64,000 nt of DNA from Talpa occidentalis (Eukaryota; Chordata; Mammalia; Eulipotyphla; Talpidae). Shown piece by piece: positions 11,001 through 26,000 of the stretch. The stretch's first letter is position 1; each line of letters begins with the position of its first letter. The notes beneath the pieces are model-generated. The model worked only from the letters and a program-made list of their open reading frames with translations, was not told the DNA's origin and did no database searches. Made by a program: the position numbers and the translations under genes. The stretch spans positions 49,154,329 through 49,218,328 of the forward strand of contig NW_023601212.1 of assembly GCF_014898055.3 (NCBI RefSeq), given 5' to 3'.

Positions 11001-14000
11001 AAGATTAGTTTTTCCTATCTTCTATGCCTTTCTTAGTTACTTTATATTTTTAAGAGATCTAGTAATAGGATTTAATCACAACTATTCAAAACCCATATTT
11101 ATGACATTGGCATCAGGGATAAGATGTCAAAAATGCTGAGGGAATGATTCTCCTCAAAAATCATTAAAAACCCTATGCTCTAAAGCCTCAAAACCTGACG
11201 TTGATAAAGAGTTAGGTACTTTCCAGGTAGGTTTTAAATCCCTATCTGTTTTAGCTTCCTTTAATCAAGCCAATAACATCTTCCTTTCATACTACTATTG
11301 TTTGGGAGGGATTTTTTTTTTACCTCTAATTTCCAAGTTAGGGAGTGGTTGTTTTTTCTATACATTGAAGTTAAAATGATTCTCTTTACAGCTTGATAAA
11401 TGGAAGGTATTTTTAAATAATATGACAGGATTTTAGCATGCCATGTTTCGGCATTGTATTGTTTCTTATTTTAAATAGTCAAAATTGAAATGTCAAAAAA
11501 TGAGTTTATATTTCAAGCTCTAAAGAAAATATTAACCCCTGGAAAAGTAAACTAGTTAAATGGAAATAGAGCTGGGTGCAGGGGGAAACAGACTTTAGGG
11601 AAATAAGAAATATGGCTTTAATATTTATAAAAATATCTGCCCCCCCAACCCATACATGTCACTTGATAGAGTACAAGTGATTTTTTTTTTTTTACAAAAA
11701 TGTATGGAAATTTGCTAATAGTTCACTTTTACTTTGGTCTACCACTGTAGTTCTGAATTTTACTGGGATTCCTAAATAGGCTCTAACTCTAGTAACTCTA
11801 AAAGATAAATAGCTGAAGCCACAGTCTGATTATTCGAACATTTGGTAAGTGTTTACTAAGGTTGGTTGGATTCTACTGCACGTCTAGTCTTGTTCAAAGG
11901 AGAGCATAAAGTTATTTAAGTAAGTGAATAACTTTAATGCAAGTTTACTGCCTAGTGTGTTATAACAAACAGTTCTTTCTTGTTCTCAGGGGGACCAGTG
12001 TCTGCCCAGTGAGTCACTGCTATACCAAATAGAATTACATTTTGTTTTCAGCTGGAATCATGCCTTTAAGAATCAGATCACAACACTACAAGGCCAGGCA
12101 AAGAATCGAGCAAACCCGAATCGGAGTGAAGTTCAGGCAAACCTTTCTCTGTTCCTAGAGGCAGCTAGTGGCTTCTATACTCAGGTAAGTTCTGCATTGC
12201 ATAACCAGTTTTCCTCGATTTAGTGTTGAATATTCTATTTGTACCTATCTTGTTCATCTAAGTACTTTATGTAGCCACCAAGTGGGCCATCCAGGAGTTG
12301 ATCATCTATAATTTCAAATGAATAAAAATGTCCCAAATTGTTTACAGTAAGACCTTTAAAAATTAAAGACTCCGTTCTTTAAAAAAATGTTGTTTTGGTT
12401 TAAAGGTTGATGATACCATTGTGTGAATAGAAAAAGGGTAATGAGAGCAAAGCCTTAGTAAAACAGCAATAGTCAGTTATAAGTGCTGTCAAAGCAAGAT
12501 TTATGGGTATAGGTATAATCATTAGGAAAGTAATAGCTATATTATGCCAGGTAAGAAATAGTCAAAATTAATGTCAAGTAAGTTTTTCTTTATAGTAGAA
12601 TATATTTTGAGTTTCAGATGCTATTAAACTATCTATGAAATGAAGTAAGCTTCACTTCAGTTTGAATAATAAGCTATTCATCATCCTCAGAGACTTTCCT
12701 TGTCCTTAATTACATCCTGGTACAACTTCCAAATCAGGCAAGGTAAAAAGAAGAAAGCAGAGACCTTTAGAAAACTCAGTGTCATCCATTTTTAACAACA
12801 TTCATAATTGATAAAATGTTCATATATAAATACTTGTCTTAGAATGACAAAGTTTTGGAGACCTTGCACCAGAAGAAATCTTTGACTAATTCTCTTTATG
12901 CTGCTCCTTGACAATTCCTATGTTTGGTCTCCATTTTGGTCTTACCATTTCTTTGACTAAAGGAAAAGAAGACTCTCTGTTGGAAGATATCATTTTAGAT
13001 AACCACCATCTTACAGAGGGAATTTATTTTACTTAGATTAAAACATCATAACTCATAATTCAGGGAACTCAAGTATGGTTCTTATTCTCAAAATTGATTT
13101 TCAAATTGAATACTAACGTTTAGCAATAGAAGTTGATACTTCTGGAGAAAAGGATTGTGATGTGCTACTAACTAGTTCTTAAAGCATATGTTAACCCATT
13201 CTGTACGTAACTGAAGCCAACTGTAAAGCACAATACCAGATACTGAAGATATGGAGGGAAATGAGACAATCTTTACCTTCAGGGGTATAGGTATCCAGTC
13301 TGTATGAAGAGATGGATACATTGATAGTTCTTTTTTAACTGATTATATAAACAATGTATACTGATTTCAAGAAATTTGAAAATTATACAAAAGTAATATT
13401 ATTAACCCTCTCAGTTCAAAATAAATTACCACTTTAATATATGTCCTCCTGGTGTTTTTATATCTTAGTACATAGTTGTATACATCCAGTCTTCCAGCCG
13501 CTTGATAAATATGTTTTTTTTGTGTTGTTAAACAGTTTGATAAGCTTTTTTATGTGTAACGCATTTTCTCTAATACTGGATAATTTCCTGAGTGCTGATT
13601 CTTCATTAGTGATAATGAAAGAGGTCATAAATGAAGTTTTAATACACATTGTTGTTTTCCTATAAGGTCATCATTCATATTTTCATATTTTACTAGTAGT
13701 GTTTGCAAGTTTCCATCTTGATACACACTTGCCAGTTCATGTATTTTCAACACAAAAGTAAAATTTATGATTCAGTAAATAACTCATATTTGATTGATAG
13801 AAAATAATTTCTTTTAAAATTTTGATTTAGAATTTTTTTAAATACAGGCATTATTAGGTTGGATTTTTTTTTTTGCAATAGTTTTTTCTTATAGATAAGC
13901 CTTAAGTGATGACAATAATTACAAAGGAACAAGTTGATATTATAATGCAAATCTTAAAATGTGAAAATAACCTATATCGTACAAAAGAGTAATGTTTGTA

Positions 14001-17000
14001 AAATGAAAATGAATATGAAAATACTGTAAATTATGTTTATGAACATTTTTTAAGATGATGAGAAAATTGTGTTATTGGTAGAAAATTATGTATATGTTTG
14101 ACTATATGTTAACATATAGTTTGACCATATGTTAATTGACCACCACAGTTCAGTGGGATACTGACAAAAATGGATCTTCCTTCCCCCGATCACGCCATTC
14201 ATCCCTGCTTTGTTGAATCTCAAATTTTCATCATAACATCTTAGACAGATTTCTATAATATTCTGGTTACTTTTAGGTTTCTGAAATTTAGTCCAGTTTT
14301 AAAACTCCACTTTCATTTCTGATTCAAATTCATTTCTGATTCTTTACCTTTCCACATGCAGTGAAAGCTTGAACTGTGAACATAACTGAAGTAGGGGAAG
14401 TAGGAACTTGATGCACCTAGCCCTGGCAGAGGCAGAAAGAAGGCATCCAGCGTCTATTCAGTTTTATAATAGTTATAATACAGATTGGTTTGTCATCTTG
14501 ACAAATTTCCAAGGGTGTAATTGGACATTGATATATCAAGGAAAATATGCAAGGAAGCAAAAACCATTTTTATTAAGAGGGCATGGTATTGGGAAAAAAA
14601 ATTTTATAAGTAGGTGAATAATAAAATCATTCAAATGTTCTTGGCTATATTCTATAAAGATAGTCTTGACTTTTTGGCTTTCATTTTGTTAGCCATTTAA
14701 ATAAAGCAGGTAAATAAAGCAGGTGAAATAAAATCAAACCAGTGCCAGAGTAAAGAGGTAATATTCTGCTGTAGGTGTTTGTTTTGTTTTGTTTTTTAAA
14801 GAACAGAGCAGTAGTCCTTACTCTAAGAAAATGAGAGCCAAAAAGAAAGCATTATCATCTTTGTTTATGTAGTCAACCAAAAGGTGTTATTTCTATACTT
14901 TCATAATTAGATCTCCATTCTTAGCATAGAGTGAAGAGTTGAAGAGCACTGAAATAGTGTCATCGTTTCCACAAAATAATTGTCAATACAGTTTGCTCAA
15001 TTTAGGAAACATTTGTTTCTATTCTTTGGTTTTACTTTGTTTCTGCATCTAAACTAACTAGAGCTCTTTTACCAAGGATCCTTATGCCACCAAGAACTTG
15101 TCTGATGTCTCCACCACAACTCCTGTGTTCAGGCAAACATTTTTTTATAAGATATCATACTTGATGTTCCAACTGTATTTGATTTCTTTTTTGTGAATAC
15201 ACTCTTTTTCCTCTTGGTAGATGTTGAGCCTTGCCTAGTTGGTCCAGTATGTTCTTTCAGTAGCTGCTAGATTCAATTATTTATCCTCTGTCCTATATCT
15301 TTCTTCTGCCACCTTTCACAGTCATATGTTTTGGGTTTTTCGCCCCCCATTTTATTTGGTTCTTTTCTTCTACTTCTTGCCTTTTGTATTTCTGACTATA
15401 TATTGCCTTCTAGGCATACACTTTTTTGCCAATTTAATATTGGCAAAATCTTGCCCATTACAAATGTGCAGGCATAAGTAAAGATGAAGCAGGTAATTCC
15501 AATGCTTCGTGAGAAAGGGTGCATAGAATTTATATTCAGCTATAAAGGTGGTTTTTATCTGAGGAGAACGGTATGGACATTTCAAATTCTTCTGAGGTGG
15601 GTCCTCAGGGTGTCTTATTTTGTATTTGAATTCTGCACATTAAGAGTGGTGATAGAGGGCCTCCCCGGTGGTGCAGCGGTTGAGCGCTGGGTTGCGAGGC
15701 TGCCCGCGGCCTCTGCGGCGCCGGTTCGATCCCTGGCTGCTCCCGGCCAGGAGGAGGGTCCCACATGGCGCGCAGACCTTCCTGCCGCCCGCTGCTCCCC
15801 TCAGCAGTGTACTTCGGTACTCTGGCTCTGGTGAATTCTCTCACCCTCCCGCGCTTCTGACTGTACCCAGTGCATGTAAAAACAAAACAAACAAACAAAT
15901 AAAATAAATAAATAAAACATGCCTCTATTAAAAAAAAAAAAAAGAAAATACTTAAAAAAAAAAAAAAAAAGTGGTGATAGAATCAAAGTGTTTCTAATTC
16001 TGTAACTTTAGTCAAATCACTTGATATTTCTGTTGCTTTCATATCCTCATCTGAAAAAATGAAAAACTTTTTACCTACATATATTGTACTGCTATTAGAA
16101 TATCACAAAGATAAAGGAGACAGATATAGCAAATAACCTGGGAATGAAATTTATTGCAAATGTAGAACATTTATGACGGAAGCTAGCTATCATGTTTTAT
16201 ATCTCTCCCTGCTTCCTCTCCCCCTCCATCTTTTCCTTTCTGTCTTACCTACCTTCTGTCTCACCTACCTTTGCACCTGACTTGCTCATTTGGCTGTGAG
16301 CTCTTTTAAGGCTTCATATTTTAGTCATCTCTGTATGTTTGTTGTCTCCCATGATGTCTGATAAAATAACCAAAAACTTGAATGACTATTTTTAAGTAAA
16401 TATGTAAATGAATGATGATAGAATGTGAAGAACAGTGGAGGGATGGAGGGGCAGAGGGGTGGGGAGGAACAGTGAAACCCTGGGGAGCAAGGTGAGAGGA
16501 CAAAAGCCTTTGAATGGAGAAGAGTGAAAGGATTGATGTAGTGAGAGAAAACGCTCAGTGATCATCTAGAAGATCAGCTGTTTTAAAGGCAGCAGAGTTC
16601 CCACAGATGACTGAAAAATGTCCATTGTATTTGGGTCTTAGATAACCAGTTGTTGTATTAATAACAGTTTCAGTAGTGGTAGTGGGTAGAGGTTGAGAAG
16701 AGGGGGTTTGTGTGGAAGCCAGCTTTACTGAATTAAGGAATTAAGGCAGATCTGGTATATGTGGACCCCTTTAATGGAGTTTGGCAGAGTAGAGGAGGAG
16801 ACACTAGAAGGTTGCTAGAAGGGGAATCTGGTGTCAAGAGAGTGTTTTGGTTTTATGTTCTTTGTTGGTCTTTTTTTTATTGTTTGTTTTCTGCGGGTGA
16901 CACTTGTTATTTATAGGGCACAGCAAAGATAACATAATTGACAGTAGAGAGGGATAATAGGCAGGAGGCAGAAGAAAATGAAGTTATATGCTCAAGCAGA

Positions 17001-20000
17001 AGAGTTAGCTCTGACCAGGAGGAAGATTCTTTTCTACTGTTAAGATTAGAGAGGAAATAAAGTAAGAATGGGTGGTCTAGATAATGTCAAAAGTTCCTAC
17101 AGGTCTGTAATACCATGAGATTTGCTGTGTATACAATTAAGTGAAATGATGTAGGGCTTAAAAAAAAAACCTCAAGAAACTCCTAAAGTGTAGGTGTTTT
17201 GGCTTGCAGTTTAGTCAGACTTGTACCAACCAACCTTTAATAGTTTTAGTGTGTTTCTAAGAGAATTAGTGGATTGTGATTTTGTGGAGTTTCTTGCCGT
17301 TCTTGGCTTCCTAAATATGTCAGAATACCCTCTTCAAATAATGCCTTGCTTTAAAATGCTGTTCCTTTTAGATGCACATCCTATGTCACTCTAAAACTTA
17401 AAGAGAAGATATGATTTGTATGAATTGTACTGGTTATCCTATGAAAGACCATCATATATTTTTCCTATATAGTCTTTGCTTAGGGCTCAGCAGTATATGA
17501 TAATAGGTTTATGTTAACTTATACAAGCTTTTCTGTTAGAGCACTTCTGCCTTGCCAGTTCTGATTTAATACTAAATCTTGCTCATGTTTCCTTTTAGCT
17601 ATTACAAGAACTGTGTACAGTGTTTAATGTAGATTTACCATGCCGTGTGAAGTCTTCCCAGTTGGGAATTATCAGCAATAAACAGACGCATACCAGCGCC
17701 ATAGTGAAGCCACAGTCTAGCTCCTGTTCCTATATCTGCCAGCACTGCCTCGTCCATCTAGGAGACATCGGTGAGCTTTTGGTGTGAAAGAATTAATAAT
17801 ACTTTTTTTTCTCTGGAATAGTTACAGAAGGATTTTTTTTTTCCTTAAAACTGAGCGTGCACACAAAATTTAGATTGTCAGAAGAGAAAACTATAAAATG
17901 TATTTTAGGCAACTTAGAATTTCTTAACATTTTAGGATTGGCAAAGGATCTTGAAGTGGCTTTCATTATTCAAACTATGTAGATGTAGACAAATAATGAA
18001 ATTGTAATCAAAGATAAATTTTTCTAAGTGGTGCCTTAGTATTTTTTTAAATTAAAAGTCTATATTTGTTAGGAATTAATGTGCTTTCTGAATTACTTGT
18101 TCTGAAGCTAGATTGCCTTCTTTCCTTCCTGCCAGTGCATTAAAGGCTCAATATTTGTTTCCTTTTTACAATTGAATTCGTATTTCCATTTTATATATTT
18201 TATCTTGGAATGTTATGTAACTTTCTTCTTCATTCCCTTAAGATGACCTAAAAAGGTTGTAAAACAAAATAACTATAGGATTATGTTTCAACTGTCCTGA
18301 AATAATAAGGAATAGAGAACATTAGTGCTTAAAGTTAGATTTTAGGTTTCCTAATGTTGTAAATCATTGCCACCATGAGGAGTCACATCAAAATAAGCAC
18401 TGAACTCTGTAGAGAAATTCAGTGAATAGTGTATTTCGGCTGTTTTGCTTTCAGTGTGTGTTATAGTTAATATTGTAATAGGTATGAGGCATTTTTCAAA
18501 ATCACTTTACAAGCTATTGAAGAAATACATAGTTTTCACATCACATTGTATAGTATTTTTTGTTTTGTTTTGTTTTGTTTTTAAGTGCCATATAACTCAC
18601 CCCTTCTTGTGGGCCGGCTCCAGGTCACCAGCATAGTCCATAGTGAGAGCTGGTGATGCATGACCCTGGAGGACCTGAAATTGGGGGCTAGGTAAGCTTT
18701 AAAATTGCTTACATGCTGAGTGTCCCACATAGGAGAGGCCAGATGGACACCTCACACATAATCCTATAGTTAATTTGTTTTAAAGTATTTTCTGTCTTTA
18801 ATGATCTTAAATTAAAGTGTGTTTGTTATTTTTAGAATTTAAAACTATAGTTTTGGAAATACTACCATATAGTCATTTTGTTTTTTTGTGTTTATCTTTT
18901 TTACTGAGTTATCTTTTTTCTCCCTCTCAGCTCGATACAGAAACCAGACCAGCCAGGCAGAATCCTACTATAGGCACGCAGCTCAGCTTGTCCCCTCCAA
19001 TGGTGAGTGGGCCTTGCATGTTGGTTGAATGTGGCACTTCAGTCATTATAGCAAGATGGAAAGTAACGCTCAAGACTCATCTTCAAATTTTATGAAAGCA
19101 AACAGTCCTGAGTTTTGTTATTGTTATGTTTCCCTTTGATGTACATTCTATATGACCAGAAATAAAAATTTTAAAGATTATTTTGTCAGTAAAGCAATAT
19201 AAGTAGGATGTCCCTAATAGGATCTAAAAATTTCAACAACTCTGGCATTATTAATTGCTTAAAGATTAATTATCTCTTTTTAATACCACCATTTCCCCCC
19301 TAGAAAAATTATCTCTTACTACTCAAAAGGTAGTGCTTTTGCCTTTTGATGATCCCAAAATTGGAATTGGCAGTGATTTTTGCATTGAATTATAGCAGAA
19401 GTTTGGTGATATAAGTCATCTGTGTTAAGCCAGAAAATTTCTTTTATTCTAAAAGGAGCCCCTTGAAAGACCCTCATGCAGGAATAGTCTTTGGGCACAT
19501 TCTAAATTTCAGGTCTATGGCTGCTTTCCCAGCACAGTGTCAGAATTGCATAGTTAATGACAGAGACTTGTTGGCCTACAAAGCCAAAAATATTTACTAT
19601 CTAACCCTTTCTGAAGTCTTACTTGTAGTTCTTTCCACCCTTATTATGTAATATTTTAACCTAAACATCATAATATGTATTGTCACTGAAATGTGCTGTT
19701 TCAAATTATATCCGTTTGTAATGAGGTAGTTGTGAGATTTACTTTATAAAGTACACCCCAATAGTCATTTGAGGGGTTAAAAATAGATCATTTGTTGTCT
19801 GATAGACTGTGCATCTTGGGTTACTTTAGAATCTTAATTTCCTTCTCTAGGTCAGCCTTACAATCAGTTGGCTATCTTAGCTTCTTCCAAAGGAGACCAT
19901 CTGACCACAATTTTCTACTACTGCAGAAGTATTGCTGTGAAGTTCCCTTTCCCAGCTGCCTCCACTAACCTACAAAAAGCACTTTCTAAAGCACTGGAAA

Positions 20001-23000
20001 GGTAGGGTTGACTTTTCCAAGAGATATTTAAATAGTCTGGTAGCCTTGACCCCTCAAATTCGAGCATATAAGAAATAATGCTAGTTACCTGTGTTTCTCT
20101 TCTCTTATGTTTGCCTAATTGCTCAGCATATAGATATATCATAATTGTTTTGTGTATAGTCACTGAATTTCAACCAGTTAGCGTCTGACTGTTCCAGTCA
20201 AGGAGTACAGATGCTAAACACTGACACATCTGAGGAAAAGTTAATCAGATGCAGAATCTTCTCCATGTGTATCACGTGCTCAAATAACATGTTTTTGCAA
20301 AGCAAAGCCTCCCTTTAAGAGGTTTCAGCCATTTTCCTTCTTAAGATTCATGGATTTTTTTTCTCTTTTCAGCCGGGATGAGGTGAAAACCAAGTGGGGT
20401 GTTTCTGACTTCATCAAGGCCTTTATTAAATTCCACGGTCATGTATACCTGAGTAAGAGCTTGGAAAAGTTGAGCCCTCTTCGAGAAAAATTGGAAGAAC
20501 AGTTTAAGGTTAGATTTATAAACTAGAGAATTTTTTGACTTGTCTGAGTCAGGATGCATAGGGATGCATCTAGAGGGACCTGACTCCCAGTTTTTATGTC
20601 ATTAATTAACTGTGAACTGTAGGTAAAAGTTGAATTTGAGGCCTGTGAAATTCTTGTGTGCAGCATCCCCTCAATTTAATCTGAGATACGGTCTGTGTAA
20701 AGAAGTACAGGATCTCTGTTTTCACTAAGCAACTGCTATTTGGCAAAAAGTATCCCAGTGGGGGGAAAACCTCCTCTCTCTTCAGTCCTTTCCTTTCTCA
20801 TTGTTAAAAGTACAATTTTGATGATGTCTATATTCTTAGGATTCTGTACCTAATTTATAGGTATTTCCATACAGCAAACCCCAACTCATTTTCTAATTGT
20901 GCTTTGATATCCATCAGGATTTGTGGTAGTTTAAAGGAAAGGAGGGCCTCCCCAGTGGCGCAGCGGGTTGAGCACAGTGCTATGAGGCTGTCTGCAGCCT
21001 CTGCAGTGCGGCTTCGATTCCCAGCCGGCCAGGGAGCTACCCACATGGCGCGGCAGACCTCTCCTGTCTCACCTGCTGCTCCCCTCAGCAGTGTATGTCA
21101 GTCCATCTGCCTGTTCTGCTTCCTGCTCTGTCTGTGGTGAATCCTCTCACCCTCCAGCACCTCTGGCTGGTACCCCAGTTCTTGTATAAAAAGAAATAAA
21201 TCTTTAAAAAAATAAATAAAGGAAAGGAATGAGGATTTCATTCAACAGAAGTATTTCACTAATTTGGATAGAGGTAGAATTAAGTAACTTTTGTTCTAGT
21301 TATATATATGAAAATGATCTTTTCTTAGCATATTAAATTGCCAGCTTAAATGTAGTATAACGTAAAATATGAGAGGAGTCAACGTTAAGTATTAACTAAT
21401 TTTAATTCATTTATTCTACAAGTATTTGTTATGTATCAGTCACTGTTTTAGTTATTGGGCTCAATAATGAACCAGATACTCTCAAAAACTATTTTGTGGT
21501 TATTTCTGGTTATTTGTATTCTGGGAAATTGTCTATAACTGCTTTATAGTTTTACAAGTATTATAGAAGTCTCATATTCCAGAAATTATAGAACTTAAAC
21601 ATAAATTAGCCAATTATAGTCAATGTAAAGTAATTTTTACACAATTATTTTACATGCAAGATGATACTCAATAACTGTAACAGAAATAGTAAGTCTTAAG
21701 TTTTAGATCCCCTGCTGTTTTTCTGCTTATCCTTGTGGCCTTTCTAAACTTAGCCCAAGACAGGAGCAGCTAACTTTTTAATACCTTGCTTCTCAGAGAA
21801 AAAACAAACGTATCTAAACAGTTTCCTTATACAGAGATATGAAGAGAGAGATATATATATACACATACAGATATATGAAGAATCATTTAGAGTAACATAT
21901 CTTTGTCTTTCTTGATGTCAGAACTAAAATTGTTTCTTGAAGTTTAAGTCATGATTTGTAAGGGGTTGTGAGGATTCTCTCTTTGAGAACTTAAAAGTCA
22001 GATTGACAGCCATCTCTTTTGGATGGTTTTAGGTGCAGTCCTGTTAAATTGCAGGGGATTGGACCAGATGACTTCTTGAGATTGCTTCCAGCTCTGGTTC
22101 TAAGAAAGATATATCCCTAAATGGGGAGGGAGAGGGAACCTACCTTAATGAGATCATCTTTATGTAAGTTATTCCAGTCTAGAATCTAGTCAATATCGCA
22201 TTTGGTTTAACCTCAAACACTAATACTCTCTTCAAATATTTATTTCTGCATCTGAAGTTCTGGTGGATGTATGTGGGCAATCACTAGAATACACTTTAAA
22301 GTATCATTCCCACCCTTCAAAGTTAAACATAGTGTGAGGAAGATCTATTTTAAATTTTACCAGGTCAGAAATACCATAACATTGTTGGAGTGACATATTA
22401 GTATAATTAAATATCCAAAAGTACTTCTAAAGCATATGTAGGTAATTTGTAACATCCACATGTAAATTTCAGTAAGTGTAGCCAGTAAACTTAGAGAGTT
22501 GAGGTTCATTAAAAGATTTAGAGGCTTGGATCTAGGAATTGAGGTGCAAGATTTTTTATGTCTGTTATATATGTGCTGTTTCTTAATGAAACAGAATCCT
22601 TCATTGCTGTTGAAAGTTTTATTTAGTAACAATTCTGATCTGATTTTGTTCCCAGGGAGGCCCTTTACTTAACTACAGTATAATACCATCAGAATTTTAT
22701 CCAATTAACTGAATAATTACACATTTATTCTTTAACTTAAGTATTTTTTGAGTACTTAATGTGCACCATGCACTTTTCAAAGCTTTGGAGCTATAGGGGA
22801 GAACAAGGCAAAATCTATGCCTTCATGAACTTACATTATCATTTGCTATTACTAGACTGCATTCACACTCATTAATACTTCCTTGCCTATACTACAAAAT
22901 CCTTTAAAGGGCTGTGATTTTGTTCTGTAGACATTGCCTTCTAAAGTAAATGCCAAAAGGTTTGTAAATGTAAATAATACATTGCTATATTATGCTTGTG

Positions 23001-26000
23001 AGAAACCATGTTTGAAAAATACAAATTAATATTTCCAATTTTATGCTAGTATTATGCTTTGTGATAAGTGGTCAACTTAACTAGAATGTTGGATGTAGAG
23101 ACTGAAGAAGACATTTTCTAGAAGAACTCTGAAGAAAAGAATTTTAGGACTTTTGAGAAAGAAAAATGTTTGATGCCTTTGCAAAAGGGAATGTATATAC
23201 TGGAGTGGTAGATGGCATGGAGACTGAGAATTAGAACAGGAAGAATAAAGTGGAATGCAGTATTATTTTCTCCACTGATAATGTGAATGATTTTGCTGTT
23301 AGAATTACAGAATTTAATTCTGAACATTCCTAATTCTTTATGTGAATAGAAAAATCTCAGGATAGACTGAACAAAGGCAGTGCTAAATTTCTAAGATAGT
23401 GGAATCTTTTTTTCACTGATGAGGAACTGTAAGTAAGGTTATCTTTCTCTTACTATCAGACTGTCTAAAAATTTTTCTCAGGAGGAAAGGGTAGTTGCTA
23501 TGACCAAAGTGTAGGGTGAAGTCCAGATAGCATCTTTAGTAACTTCTTTAGAAACTTGTGTTTGAAAGTATCTTATTGTATTAGTTTAAAACTACTACAG
23601 GTATTAAGGTAGAAGGGTGAGTAAGTTGATGTCACATCTGAGCACATAGGTGAATTCTCTATAGCGGTAGTTAACAGGTCACTTTTGACACACAGTTATT
23701 AAGTAAAAAATTTGATGGTGAAGATCATGCATGTACTTTTCTAATAAGGGAAATGCTCAGAATAATAATTTGTAAAAGTGTCTAACACATGTTAATGATT
23801 GCTTTACTTCTATCATTTACCTGGTATTCAAAGTATATCCTTGGCTACTTAGCTTGTACATAAATGTCTTTAAATGTATCAAGTGTTCCAAAGAGTAATT
23901 GTGTGCCAGGTTTTGGAAGTCAAATGTTACAGTGCTTCTTGAGTCTCTTTGTTTGAAATTTTGTTTTTCACTATGTGCTTTACTTTCTGGTCATCAGTCC
24001 CAATTTAATATTTTAGTATATGTGCACATCTGATAAAACAGCTTCTGATAGTTGAAGGTGTATACATTGATTGAATGACCCCAAAATATTTTTTTTCTGA
24101 TCATATTAAAAATGTATGTATTTTTTCGGGGAGAAAGAACTGTGGAAAACAGCTCTGTCATGTCTAGGAGAAATCTCAGACCACATCAGACTCAGTTAAA
24201 ATACTGGAAAAATACTGGAATTAAGGATGGAGAAGTTTTCTCATCTGTAATTCTACTGTTACCCATTTGGCTCTAGTGCAAATTGCCAGTAATTCTTTTG
24301 TCAAAGATGGCTTCTGTTCTTGATAATATATTAGTATCCCTGTCTTCTTTTACAGAGACTGCTATTCCAAAAAGCTTTCAACTCTCAACAATTAGTTCAT
24401 GTTACTGTCATTAACCTGTTTCAACTTCATCACCTTCGCGACTTTAGCAATGAAACAGAACAGCATAGTTACAGCCAAGATGAACAACTGTGTTGGACAC
24501 AGTTGCTAGCCCTCTTCAGTGAGTATTAAAACATTTCTTTTGTTCTCTGTGCCATCTTCTTTGAAAATCATAACATTAGCCATTCTCATCATTGTAACAA
24601 AGTGACAGAAAATTTGTCCTATATTTCTTAAAATTGACAAGAAGCCTAAGTCCTAAGTTATATCCTTTAATCCACTCACACCCCCTCATCAGCTGTATAT
24701 GTAACATTTTTAACATGGGGAGAAAAATGCCTTTTAGAAAGAAGCTGTTAAGTAGGTTACAGCAGAAGACTCATAATGATGTTTTAATTTGGACTGGCAC
24801 ACAATTTCAAACATCTTAAGCTTTCTGAATACATTTTTTCTTTTAAGTGTCTTTTCTTGGCATCCTGTGCAAGTGTCCTCTCCAGAACCAGTCTCAGGAG
24901 GAGTCCTACAATGCCTATCCCCTTCCTGCAGTCAAGGTCTCCATGGACTGGCTGAGACTTAGACCCAGAGTCTTCCAGGAGGCAGTGGTGGATGAGAGAC
25001 AGTAGTAAGTGTTCTTTAGAATTTCATTAGCTCTTTTATGCTTGCTTTGTTTGATATTCATAGATATGTAGAAACTCAACATTTCTACAATGGAATACTT
25101 TGTATTTTCCACCTACTCTGGAAACTGAAAAGAAGACCTCTTTGTATGTTTTCATTTATTTGTTTGAATTCTTCATGTGAGGCACAATCTTAAGGATTTC
25201 TCACTCCCTGTATATTCTTCTTAGTCCTGGTTGCCATCCTGCAGGAAAGGCATTTTTCACATTTCAAACTGAAATAGAAATAAGTTTGTTTCTTATTCAT
25301 TACAATATGCCCCAATTTTTCTGTTTAGGAGTTAAAGGGAAGAGATTTTTACTTCTTCCATTATTTTATATAAATAAGCTATTTGATGCTGCCTTACAGT
25401 AACACCCCATTGGAACTGTGTTTGTTTGCTTTAAGTATTGAAGATTGAAAGCTGTTTTGGCTTCTATCCTTTTTCTCTATAGTAATTCTGACAGTTCTTA
25501 GGAACTGTTGATTGTATAATAACAAATCAAAGCTTTCAGTTTACCTTTGATTGTAAGAATAAATACTTCCAATAAAGCTTTGTGGTGAGTAGGACATAAT
25601 GCCTGTATTATGTAGGAAAATATACCCTGTATATTATGATAGTGGCTATAAGGGAATCTCTGAGATTTCTGCTGTGTAGTCTAGCATCTACACATTGACC
25701 AAGGTAACAACCTACAAAATTGCCTAGCCACACTTAAGGTCCTGTGATGCCTCTGTTTCATAATTCTCTTTCCTTTTTTCCTCTCAAGCCTAATCATAAG
25801 CTCCTTTATTTTTGAGGTTGTCATGAATAGAATTTAGCAACATAGCACAGCATGCTGTATTACCTCCTTTTCATGTCAGTTTTGGCATTAATAGTAATAC
25901 ATAGTTTTAAGCATTGCTTCCTTATAAAAAATTTTTATTTCTTGACCCGGATATTCTGCTGTTCTCCTTTCCTTGTATACATTAGAACTCATACTTGTGT

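Larger units (their letters stand above)
20509..24355 (+). other. SMG7: SMG7 intron 8
   Basis: It holds a SINE (20944-21216), L2-like pieces (about 21405-21480 and 22735-22860) and a short (TA)n stretch near 21850. The rest is unannotated AT-rich DNA. Confidence 0.8.

Noticed and set aside
15657..15740. A possible functional tRNA gene
   Set aside because: A and B boxes are present, but the sequence does not fold as a full tRNA and is the head of a SINE with a tail and target-site duplication.
15660..15780. A small CpG island or internal promoter in SMG7
   Set aside because: The CpG density is confined to the SINE body and does not extend into the flanks.
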